Origin: Glycine soja
Taxonomy: Eukaryota > Streptophyta > Magnoliopsida > Fabales > Fabaceae
Assembly: GCF_004193775.1 (NCBI RefSeq)
Contig: NC_041020.1
Span: 6,901,657-6,965,656, forward strand
Direction: 5' to 3'
Length of the DNA: 64,000 nucleotides
In this document: positions 46,083 to 56,451 of the stretch, piece after piece
Layout of the letters: the number at the start of each line of letters is the position of its first letter
How positions within the stretch are numbered: position 1 is the stretch's first letter
Translations under genes and position numbers: made by a program
Notes under the pieces: model-generated
Told to the model about the DNA's origin: nothing
The model's input: the letters and a program-made list of their open reading frames with translations, nothing else
The model's database searches: none

Positions 46083-47481
46083 TTTTCTTGTCCTCAAGCA
46101 AAGAAATAATAGTTTACTTGTCCTCAAGTGACAGAAATCACAGTGGTTAACCAAAAAAAAATGTGTTTGTTCCAAAACATTCAATCACATGAACATAAGT
46201 GGCAAGCAATACTTCAACCCACAGTCCTTCATAAAGATATGCAGAACTTCAAAGATATGAACATGATCATTAAGCAACACAAATGAAATAAGCTAGCAAG
46301 CAAGACAAGTATCAAGGAAGGTTCATCAAGCCTAATCCTCACGGTCACTGTTTCTCTCATAAGCACAAGTGTTTAAGGTAATTCTTCAAATCAACAACCA
46401 ACACAAGTCTTAACTTTTGCATTTCATCTCATGTCATACAATCATAAACACACAATTTGAATATGAAGGACTTTCTTGGCTTGTAATGAGGCTGGGCTAC
46501 AAACAATTTATGGTTTTTCTAGGATGCAAAACTTAGGTTCTAGGAGAGCATTCATCCTTAGATCTCCTCTTTTCCTTTTATTCCCAACTTTTATTGAAAT
46601 GCCACAATCATATAAGACACTTAGCTTAAGCAACAACACACATAAACTTTGCTTATTGTTGAAACTTTCCTTTTTTTTTCTCTCTCTTTTTTTTTACTTA
46701 CTGCTTCTTGATACAATTTTCTGTGGCTGTTGCTTGTCTTACCACAATCATCATCACCCAATACCTTCCCCGAAATTTGGAACAAATTTGCTTTGAACCA
46801 TAATGCTCTCCTACAACCTAAAGAAAGGTAGATGGAGATTATAATTCAACAGGCTTAGGGTTCAACTCAATCAATCAGATTTAAGCTCAAAATGGGTGAA
46901 AAATTCATCATTCATGAACAGGGTAGGCTATTTGGCTAAGTGGCTAATTCAATCAATCACAACCTTTATCATTTCCAAATCATGCATTCATTCAGTATTC
47001 AGAGATTCATGCAAAAATTGATACTCGATGCTAGTTGTTCTCTCACAATTAAAGTTCACACAACTCACTGGGTTATGACTAATGATTACCTTCACTATTT
47101 ACCTGTCAAACAAACTAACAATTTCACTCACGCCCCTAATTCATGTTCTTTCTCTTCTAATTACCACATACTTATTCAAAGCACATGATCTAACATCGCA
47201 ATTCACTCAAGTCATGCAATCAATCAAATTCAAAACCAATCACAAACACCAGAAATTTAAACCAAAACAAACCACTGTGCATATAAATGTAAACTGTTCA
47301 AAAAGCTGTGAAATTTTCTAAATAAGTAAATAAACTAAAACTAAAACTGAATCTAAAAAGCAGAAATATAAATATAGTCTTGTCTTCAATCATCCTGTGC
47401 CGGTGTATGGTTGTCATAAGGTGAGGAGGGAACATCCTGAGCTGGAAATGATGTATCCTGAGCTGGAGTGAGCCAGGGATC
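46083..47481. other. Element B 3' untranslated region
   Basis: AT-rich, with CTTGTCCTCAAGCAAAG and CTTGTCCTCAAGTGACA as an 11-bp direct repeat near 46087 and 46120. No gene. Open frames here are short and unrelated to any family I know. Confidence 0.5.
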
Positions 47482-48774
47482 CTAGGTGCTTTGTGCTGCT
47501 GCCATATTTGCAATGTAATCGGCAGATGCAGCGCCGTCTCCTTCCTTAGTGGTAGCAGGTGTGACCTTAGGCGTTTCCTCAGCCTCTGCCTCGACCTCTG
47601 GCTGCAGCTCCTGGGCTGTAGGAGCCTCACCTTCCCCCATAGGAGAAGGCTGGACTCCTGGCCAGGCCACCTGGGCCATGAAATCCTCCATGCTAATAAT
47701 GGGTCGATGCTGAGCCAAGTTGTGAATACTCTGCATCACCAGGCATAAGCCATGGTGGAGGCTCTGCAGCATCGACACTAAGATCTCTGTGCTCTGAGCG
47801 GAGGTGCCGGAGGGTGTTGGAGCGGGAGCTGGTGGTGCTGGTGTAGGTGCTGGAGAAGTAGGAGCAGAGGAGGAAGGAGCAGAAGCGTCTGAGGGTGCCC
47901 GAGCTTGAGCCTTGCGGGTCCCTGGAAAAGTGATTGTGGGATCATCTGGGTTCCAGCAGTTCTTTCTAATGTAAGCCAAATTAATGGCAGGGCTAAGGGA
48001 CTTGAAGGTCAACGAGTCTGGAACAACTCCCCTGGCGATGCATAAGGCATTGATAAGGGCAGGGAAGCCAAGCCTGGAGGAGTTGGACTGGGCCATCTGA
48101 GATATCTGTCTAGAGATGAACGAGCCCACATCCATGTCCATATTCGTGACCAATCCATACACTAACCTCGCCCTGTCCATATTAAGATCAGACGTATTAG
48201 AGATGGAGGCGAGGTTAGAATAAGAGAGGATGCTCCAGGTCTGCACCAGAGTGGTGAGATCCTTCCTCAAGAGCTTCCAGGGTGCTCCTTCAGTATTTAG
48301 AACAAAACCGTGCCCCTGGAATGCAGAGCTTAAAGCAAGCTCCTGAGGGTCTAGATGCGTATGGCAGAACCTTGAATAAGCTAAGTAGCGCTCCCCTGGC
48401 TCGAAAACCACGGGGGTCTCTAAGAATGTGTTCAGCGTCTCCCCGTCAAACTTAATCAGCTTGCCTCGTACTTGAACTTGCCTCGAGGACTTCTCCTCTG
48501 GATCAAAAAAATTAGCATAAAACTCCTTGACTAGGGCCACATCAATGCGACCATCAGGCTGCCTGGTCAAGGCTTTATGCCATCGCCTCCTCTCGAGTTC
48601 CCGGCGGAACTCGTCGTACTCTATAACATATAAAGTAACGTTCCTCTTTGGAAGGATGTTCCGGGAGTGAACGTTCTGCTCATATCTTTCCCAGGCGACC
48701 TCTAAAATGAATCTAGTTGTGTCATATGGTTCCTAAGGTTGGGAGGCGGTTGCTTTTCTCTTCCTAGAGGCCAT
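47482..48774 (-). pseudogene. Element B Transposase_32-type ORF (putative plant transposon protein)
   Basis: The minus strand starts MASRKRKATASQP at 48774, has one stop (TAG, about 48733), then continues EPYDTTRFILEVAWERYEQN, the family core (FRRELERRRW, DVALVKEFYANFFDPEEKS) and a long open part with FPALINALCIARGV and IRKNCWNPDDPTI. The C-terminal third is Pro/Ala/Ser-rich and ends after AAAQST; a readable extension (DPWLTPAQDTSFPAQDV) beyond the stop suggests that this stop too is a mutation. The domain (Pfam Transposase_32, from memory) is of unknown function and common in legume elements. It lies 3.3 kb downstream of integrase, the place where env-like ORFs sit in Athila elements; no membrane segment is seen. 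Confidence 0.8.
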
Positions 48775-50020
48775 CTGCATCAAAAGAATCACAGGAAAGA
48801 AAATTAAACAGGTTTTATTCAAGACTGAAAACATAAAATTGGATTGGGCGCTTAGCGAGACAAACTCGCTAAGCACGCCTTCAGAAAATGACATGATACG
48901 CTTAGCAAGAAGGGCATGCTTAGCGTGACAACAGATAAATAAAGACTTTGGCTGAGCGAGACACCCTCGCTTAGCTGACACAACACAATGGCTAAGTGAG
49001 CATGGCTCGCTAAGCCTTATTCTTCAACAGGGAGCTAATTGCGCTTAGCGAGACTTGCTCGCTTAGCGCGGCACACTATACAGGCTTAGCGCAAGTGGGT
49101 GCTTAGCCTAACTTGACTACTGGAACATTATTGGCTTAGCGAGCATATTCACAATCAGAGAAGAAATTGCGCTTAGCGAGACTGGCTCGCTTAGCGCATG
49201 AACAAATTTTCATAACAACTAAATTGCCTTGGGCTTAGCGAGACTAACTCGCTTAGCCCATGCTTATTTAGACTTTCAGAGGCATGGTGGCTTAGCAAGT
49301 GTGGCTCGCTTAGCCGCAACCAGAATACCAAAAGCCTCAAAGACTCAGACCTAACTAAACTAACTCGCTTAGCGTGGCATGCCGGCTAAGTAAGTTCATA
49401 CAAACTTAAAAATTAGAACTTGAAATTTAAATGCTCGCTAAGCCGAAGTGCAGTGGCTTAGCGAGTTCATACACATAAGCATAAATTTAAGCAGAAATGA
49501 TGAACATGCTTAGCGGGACAGGGCCGACTTAACGAGTTCATAAGAAAATCCAGAAATTCATCCAAAATTGATGAACTCACTTAGCGAGTGCACCAAAATT
49601 TCTAGAAAAACTGGGGCTTCGAAGCCTCCACTTCCTAGTCACTTTCAACCATAGGAAACCTAAGCAAAACCCATCAAATGAACCTACATTATACGCTAAA
49701 GTAAAGCCTTAACAACATACAATCAAGCAACTAAGCAATGAACAACAACATCAACAGAAATCAAAATCACAGAGCAAGAAAAGTTGTCTTCTACCCTAGG
49801 GTTCAAAAATTTAAAAATTGACAAAAGATTGAGGAACTTACTTGGATTGCTAAGGTAAATGAGTAGAGATGAGGGCAAAAATAGCATAGAAGCAAAATGC
49901 ATAGTGTAGGAAATGCAGGTGAATGCCAATGATGAGATGGGAGTTATTATTTTGTGCACAAAAGTAACTGTCTAAAGCAGTTATGTCTTATTTTTGGCAG
50001 TTTCGACTGTCTCGCTTAGC
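48775..50020. repeat. Element B non-coding region with GCTTAGCGAG / CTCGCTAAGC dyads
   Basis: From about 48848 to 49580 the motif GCTTAGCGAG, or its complement, recurs every 30-60 bp, usually as pairs in opposite orientation (GCTTAGCGAGACTGGCTCGC at 49173). No protein. 49600-50010 is ordinary AT-rich DNA. Confidence 0.8.
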
Positions 50021-50025
50021 GCGAG

Positions 50026-51126
50026 TGATGTGTCATTATTTTCTCCTATTTCTTAACCCTTTTTGTCACCATTTTAATTACTCATTAGCCTTAATTGTCA
50101 AATTAATTACGTAATTTTATCATTTGGGCCTACTGGACTAATTTTGTGTTTTTAATTTAATTTCAGGAGAATTATAAGCAATCGGGCTTGAATCCGGAAT
50201 TGGGCTTGGACTTGAAGAGAGCAGACAATTTTATTTTATCAAATCTTATCTTATCTAGATTTTATCTCATCTAGATATTATTTCATCCAATCTTATCTTA
50301 TCTTATCTAGATTTTATTTTATCAAATCTTATCTTATCTTATCTTATCCAGATTTTATTTTATTTATGGGCTTGGACTTAAAACAGATTTGTAAGCTTTG
50401 GGGCTGAGAATCTATATAATAGCACCAAGGTTTTAGTTTTAGGAGGTTTTTTTCGTTTGGAGAGGAGAATAATTTTAGGTTTTGCAATTCCAGTTTTTAT
50501 TGTTCATGCGTACTATTCACGTAGCAATAAAATTCATTTTCTGCTTCAATCTGCAATTTCGTTTTCTACTGATTAATGGAAGGCTAAGTCTCCAGCGTTG
50601 TTTTCTCTTGAGGATCAGGCACAACTCTTTTTGAGGTTTTATTATTACTATTGAATTATGATCAATTTTTCCTTTTCACCAATTACTCTGTATTTGTTGC
50701 TATTAATCCATGCATGCTTAGTGCTTGATTAATTGTCTCTGTGCTTAATTTACGTTCATGCTTAATGATCAGTTTCGTTCATGATTAATTGGTGTATGTG
50801 TTGCTTAATCACATAATGACAGCCTTATGTTAAATTTCGCTTAGTAATTTAATTTAGGGTTGGATTAAGTGGTTAAACTGATAAATGATAAATTCTCGTA
50901 ACCTAGGATTAGAGACTTGCTTGTGAATTAAGGGGAAACAACATGTTTTAATTATGTTATTTTCTAATTAAAATTTGCTCGTTGTTTAAATTACAAAAAC
51001 AAACCCCCCCAATTCGTTACTGTTTATGAACGTTTTGTTGACCATTGCTCGTTGGGAGACGACCTATGATCACTTCCTAGATACTGCATTTTTAATGTAT
51101 ATTTGATTCGGGTATGGCCTCGATCA
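50026..51126 (+). mobile_element. Solo LTR G in element B
   Basis: 1101 bp from TGATGTGTCATTATTTTCTC to GGCCTCGATCA, flanked by GCGAG at 50021-50025 and 51127-51131. A TATA box (CTATATAAT, 50412-50420) followed by AATAAAA (50526) indicates plus orientation. It contains ATCTTATCTTATCTAGATTT repeats (50240-50360). It has no gene and no internal region, so it is the remnant of a full retrotransposon. Family not identified. Confidence 0.85.
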
Positions 51127-51131
51127 GCGAG

Positions 51132-52023
51132 TGACTCGCTAAGCCAACACGCAGTGACGTTTGAATTTTCAGGATTTAAACTCATGCGCTTAGTGGGACA
51201 GACTCGCTTAGCCCAATTCAAAAATTAGAAAACCCGGGAAGGTTTTGGGCTTAGCGCACAGGTACGCGCTTAGCGAGTTCTGCAGCTCTGATTGGTCTAC
51301 AACTTCCGCTAACGGGACATGGCTAGCTTAGCAAATTAAATGCCTCAAGATGCAGTAGTGGGGTTGCGCTTAGCGAGGTGATCTCGCTTAGCACAATGCC
51401 ATTCCAGAGAGATATTTGGGCTTAGCGGGTATGACCCGCTTAGCCCAATTGACATGGGGGTCCAGGAAGAGAGTGATTTGCGCTTAGCGCACAGATGCGC
51501 TTAGCGAGACGTTGGGTTGTGCTTAGCGAGTTGACTCGCTTTGCCCTATTCCAATAATTATTATTCCAAAGAGGTTTTTGGGCTCAGCGCAACTGTCTCG
51601 CTTAGTGAGACTCCTTCAACAAATGGGTGGGGGTTGGCGTGCTTAGTACGAGTGACTACTTGCTTAGTGCGTGAAGTATGATTCGCTTAGCGCACAGGGT
51701 GCATTGAGCGACTGGATGACAAAAAAAAATTCTGAGTTATTTCCTCATCCATAGCTTCAGAGAAGCTTTTGCCAACCCCTTTATCATACAAAAACATGTT
51801 GATTCTAACTCCAACAATCACAAAAAAGTTGAAACCTAACTATATGCAATGATGTATAGAAAACAATGATTAAGAAAATAAGGAAAAAGCTGGGTTGCCT
51901 CCCAGTAAGCGCTTCTTTAATGTCATTAGCTTGACGCATGTTACCTCTAAGGGTCTTGTAATTGCATAATGTTTGTCAATCTCTCAATGTTTCCACCATG
52001 GTATAGCTTCAATCTATGACCAT
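51132..52023. repeat. Element B non-coding region, second part with GCTTAGCGAG dyads
   Basis: The dyad motif continues from 51132 to about 51720 (for example TGCGCTTAGCGAGGTGATCTC at 51366). 51892-51940 carries GGTTGCCTCCCAGTAAGCGC, a block also found at 31930 in D (GGTTGCCTCCTAGTAGTGC). No gene. Confidence 0.7.
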
Positions 52024-52847
52024 TTACTATCCATGTTCTGTCCGGAGTCTCTAACTAAGGGTCAAATAATTCCACTGCTCCATATGGCTTGACTTCCTTG
52101 ATGGTAAATGGTCCAGACCATTTAGACTTTAGTTTGCCTAGAAACAACTTCAATCTTGAGTTGAACAACAACACTTGTTGTCCTGGCCTAAAGTCCTTCT
52201 TTAACAGCTTCTTGTCATGATAAGCCTTCACTTTTTCTTTGTACAATCTTGAAGACTCATACGCATTCAATCTCATTTCTTCCAGCTCCAAGAGTTGCAA
52301 CTTCCTCTTTTCCCTTGAAAGAGCCTCATCAAAATTCAGAAATATCAAAGCCCAGTATGCCTTATGCTCCATTTCTACCGGTAAGTGGTAGGCATTTGCC
52401 ATAAACCATTTGGAACGGAGACAGGCCTATAGGGGTCTTGAAGGTAGTTCTGTAAGCCCATAGTGCATCATCTAGCTTGCTTGACCAATCCTTCCGAGTG
52501 GAGGCCACAGTTTTCTCCAAGATCTTCTTCAATTCCCTATTGGAAACTTCAGCTTGGCCATTTGTTTGAGGGTGATATGGTGAGGCTACTTTGTGTGTTA
52601 CATGATAGTGGCCTAACACCTTCTACAGCTGGCTGTTGCAAAAATGAGAGCCCCTATTGTTGATTAAGACCCTAGGCACCCCAAAGCGAGCAAAAGTTTT
52701 TTTCTTCAAGAACTTCACTACAGTTTTGGCATCATTCTTTGGGGCAGCCACTGCTTCAACCCATTTAGAGGCATAATCCACAGCTACAAGGATATATTCA
52801 TTTGCAAAGGATGGGGGAAGAGGACCTACAAAGTCAATTCCCAACAG
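52024..52847 (-). pseudogene. Element B integrase, catalytic and C-terminal domain, broken
   Basis: The minus strand reads MGIDFVGPLPPSF (first Asp), FARFGVPRVLINNRGSHFCN (normally SDGGSHF; here the second catalytic Asp is Asn), then [20 protein letters not shown] (Glu), [12 protein letters not shown], and the C-terminal KWSGPFTIKEVKPYGAVEL followed by VNGHRLKLYHGG. Breaks: a stop after NSQL (52623), a shift in MVYGKC, and a stop after ELFDP. The N-terminal zinc domain is absent: the sequence is fused directly to RT by a deletion. Athila-type pol. Confidence 0.85.
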
Positions 52848-53236
52848 TCAAAGACTTCCACCTCCATTATCAATCACATCAATTTTTGCTTTGTCTACTT
52901 CAATCCCCCTCACAGAGATTTTGTGGCCTAACACAATTCCTTCTTGTACCATAAAATGACATTTTTCCCAATTAAGAAACAAGTTTGTCTCTTCACATCG
53001 TTGCAACACTCGCTCTAGATTTGCTAGACAACAATCAAAAGATGAGCCAAAGACGAAGAAGTCATCCATAAACACTTCGATACATTTCTCCACCATGTCA
53101 ACAAATATTGCCATCTTACATCTCTAAAAAGTTGCAGGAGCATTGCAAAGACCGAAGGGCATTTGTTTATAAGCAAACACACCAAAAGGACAGGCAAATG
53201 TTGTCTTTTCTTAATCATTTGGCTCCACAACAATCT
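52848..53236 (-). pseudogene. Element B reverse transcriptase, C-terminal part
   Basis: After solo LTR E2 the minus strand resumes IVVEPND, a stop, EKTTFACPFGVFAYKQMPFG, then the catalytic FMDDFFVFGSSFD (F-M-D-D) and LNWEKCHFMVQEGIVLGHKI, ending IDVID. There the RT connection, RNase H and integrase N-terminus are replaced by about 20 unrelated bases (DNGGGSL) before GIDFVGP: a deletion of about 1.3 kb, judged from the usual gene order. Confidence 0.85.
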
Positions 53237-53241
53237 AATTG

Positions 53242-54944
53242 TGTTGGATCGAGTGGCCTCAGAATAATTAAGAAGGGGGGGGTTGAATTAATTATTCCTA
53301 AACCTTTACTAATTAAAAATTTATTCTTCTAAGGCTTTTACTAAATTGTTAAGAGAATGAGGAGTAGAAAAGAAACTTAACAGAAAGTAAAAGCGGAAAT
53401 TAAATGCACAACGGAAAGTAAAAGAGTAGGGAAGAAGGAAACAAACACACAAGAGTTTTTATACTGGTTCGGCAACAACCCGTGCCTACATCCAGTCCCC
53501 AAGCGACCTGCGGTCCTTGAGATTTCTTTCAACCTTGTAAAAATCCTTTTACAAGCAAAGATCCACAAGGGATGTACCCTCCCTTGTTCTCTTTTAACCT
53601 AGTGGATGTACCCTCCATTAGAACTGATCCACAAGAGATGTACCCTCTCTTGTTCTCAGTCAAACCCAAGTAGATGTACCCTCTACTTGTATCACAAAGG
53701 ATGTACCCTCCAATGTGTTAAGACAAAGATCTCAGGCTGTTAAACCTTTGATGCTTTGTGAATGGGGATACAAAAGAATTTTCAGGCGGTTAGTCCTTTG
53801 AACACTTTTGTATTAGGGAATGGGAAGAATCAAAAGAATTCTCAGACTGTGTCGTTTTGAATTCTTTGACAAGGGAGAAGGGAGACACAAAAGAATTCAG
53901 GCGGTTAGTCCTTCATTCTTTTGGAAAAGGGAGAAGAGAGACACAAAAAGAATTCAGGCGGTTAGTCCTTGGTGAATTCTTTTTGGCAAAGGGAGAAAAT
54001 AATGAAAAGATGAATAGCACAAGTTTTCAAGGTTTGGAAAACCAGAAAACTTCAGAAAGCTTTTGGTACAAAGAAGAAGAAGAAGTTCAAAGAGATTGAA
54101 GGCTTGTAAAGGATTGATTGAATGAATGTAAAAAGTGTATTGAAAAACAAATCAAAGCCTTGCTTTTATAGACTCTTCATGTCTGGCCAAGAAGACCATT
54201 TAGAAGAGTTATAACTTTTAGAAAAACTTAAAACCAATTTGAAAAATTCAAAAACCTTTTGAAGAGTTACATCTTTTGATTTATCAGAAACAATCACTGG
54301 TAATCGATTACCAAATTAGTGTAATCGATTACACAAAGCTTTTGTGTGAAAGGATGTGACTCTTCACATTTGAATTTGAATTTCAACATTCAAAGGCACT
54401 GGTAATCGATTACCAAAACATTGTAATCGATTAGAACTTTTTGAAATTAATTGGAACGTTGTAAATTCAATTTGAAAACTTTTTCAAAACAATTTTGCTA
54501 CTGGTAATCGATTACAACAATCTGGTAATCGATTACCAGAGAGTAAAAACTCTTTGGTAAATGGTTTTGTCAAAAACTCACGTGCTATTCAAAGTTTTGA
54601 AAAACTTTTTAATACTTATCTTGATTGAGTCTTCTCTTCATTCTTGAATCTTGAGTCTTAAATGTTGATCTTGATTCTTGAGATCTTGAACCTTGAATCT
54701 TGATTCTTGACTCTAGACTTTCTTCTTGAGTCTTGAATTCTTCTTGATTCTTATCTTGAACTCTTGAATTCTTCTTGATTCACTTGAGTTGTTCTTTGAT
54801 TGATCTTTGATTCACTTGAGTTGTTCTTTGATTGATCTTTGAGCTTTTTGTCACCACCTTTGTCATCATCTTTTGTTATCATCATTGTTATCATCAAAAC
54901 ACCTTTGAATCACCTTTGATTCACCATGAAGCTTTGCTTCTACA
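53242..54944 (-). mobile_element. Solo LTR E2 inserted in element B's RT gene
   Basis: 1703 bp, plus-strand ends TGTTGGATCG and GCTTCTACA, flanked by AATTG (53237-53241) and GATTG (54945-54949), one mismatch. It shares ends, the TATA segment (CCAGTATAAAAAC on the minus strand, near 53456-53463) and TAATCGATTA palindromes with E1, but in the opposite orientation. The extra length comes from repeats such as GGATGTACCCTCC (53560-53720), CAGGCGGTTAGTCCTT (53780-53980), and CTTGAATCTTGATTCTTGA (54640-54780). No coding sequence. Confidence 0.88.
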
Positions 54945-55707
54945 GATTGTAGCCAGAATATCCATCTAAAAAGAAATATAATGATTGTCCTACCAACCTT
55001 TCAAGCATTTGATCCATGACGGGAAGTGGGTAGTGATCCTTTCTAGTGGCATCGTTCAATTTTCTATAATCAATACACATCCTCCACCCTATGACTGTTC
55101 TAGTGGGAATCAAATCATTCTTCTCATTCCTGATTACGGTCATGCCTCCTTTCTTGGGAACCACCTACACGGGACTAACCCATGCACTATCCGAAATGGG
55201 GTAAATGAGGCTTGCTTCAAGCAACTTAAGTACTTCCTTCCGTACTTCTTCCTTCATAACCAGATTCAATCTTCTTTGTGGCTGTCTTATAGGCTTATAA
55301 TCAGCTTCCATGTTCATCTTATGCATACAATATGAAGGTCTGATTCCTTTGAGATTAGAAATATGTCATCCAATAGCTGGCTTGTGTTTCTTCAAAACCT
55401 TCACCAGCTGAGATTCCTCCTCCTTTCTTAGAGAATTGATGATGATCATCGGACTTGCTTCATTTTCTCCTAAGAACACATACTTCAAGTGTTCTAGAAG
55501 AGTTTCCAACTCCACTTTGGCCTTTTCTGCTGGAATGTCCTTTTTCAATTCTTCAAACACCACTCTTTCAGAAGGATTTTCTTCTACATCCTTTAATTCT
55601 TCTAAACAGTTCTGCAATTCTTTTTCTTCCTCCGTTGTCAAACACTCCATAGTATTAGTCAGTGCTTTTTCAAGTGGGGACTGTAGTACCATGGCTCTAG
55701 CTACCAT
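54945..55707 (-). pseudogene. Element B reverse transcriptase, N-terminal part
   Basis: The minus strand gives LGENEASPMIIINSLRKEE, then ASLIYPISDSAWVSPV, VVPKKGGMTVI, WRMCIDYRKLNDATRKDHYP and SLYFFLDGYSGYN, the RT fingers and first palm Asp, interrupted after GYN by solo LTR E2. Stops after KPAIG and in a few other places. Athila-type sequence, unlike the chromovirus RT of element C. Confidence 0.85.
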
Positions 55708-55764
55708 GTCTATCTCATGTTCCCCCTTTTCTACTTTAAAATAGGCCTTGTGGTCACTTAGGTG

Positions 55765-56451
55765 CTAAATGGCTTCAAATAAATTAAACATGACTTTTTG
55801 ATCATCCACACTTATTTCAAGATTACCTTTACCTATATCCACCACACAATTTGCAGTTAGCATGAAGGGAGGGCCCATAATCAGTGGGATTTCAGCATCC
55901 TCTTCAATGTCCTTGATTACGAAATCTGCAGGGAAAGTAAACTGCCGCACTTTGACCAAAACGTCTTCTACCATGCCATAAGGCCTTGTAATAGAACGAT
56001 CCGCCAACTGCAATGTCATTCTTATTGACATGATTTCCAGCTCTCTAATCCTTCTTCACATGGAGATGGGCATCAAATTAATGTTGGCCCCCTAGTCAAT
56101 GAGGGTTTTTCCAACTGACACTGCACCAATAGAGCTAGGGATTGTAACATTCCCTAGATCCTTGTATTTAGGTGGAAGGATTCTTTGGATAATAGCACTG
56201 TAGTTTCCCTCCACCACAATATTATCACTATGGATATATTTGCCCTTCTTGGTCAGCAGATCTTTAAGAAACTTGGAGTAGAGTGACATTTGTTGCAAGG
56301 CTTCTCCAAAGGGGATAGTTATCTCCAATTTCTTGAAGATATCAAGGAAATGAGAAAAGTATCGCTCCTTGTCTTTCTTAGACGACACCAAAGGGTATGG
56401 TGCTTCCTTCCCTGTACATAGGACAACCTCCTTCTTCTTTTCTCTGGCCAA
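55765..56451 (-). pseudogene. Element B aspartic protease region
   Basis: LGNVTIPSSIGAVSVGKTLI, Asp, a TAG in place of a Leu-type codon, then GANINLMPISM match the Athila-type protease site (D-L/S-G-A-S-x-N-L-M-P). The following minus-strand block (LADRSITRPYGMVEDVLVKV, IPLIMGPPFM) is the flap and second half. The N-terminal part (EKKKEVVLCTGKEAPYPLV) links to gag. Two stops. Confidence 0.8.

Noticed and set aside
46476..46796. 106-codon frame with hydrophobic stretches, a possible env-like protein of B
   Set aside because: It is on the plus strand, opposite to B, and its hydrophobicity comes from a T-run; no signal peptide plus transmembrane arrangement in the proper sense strand.
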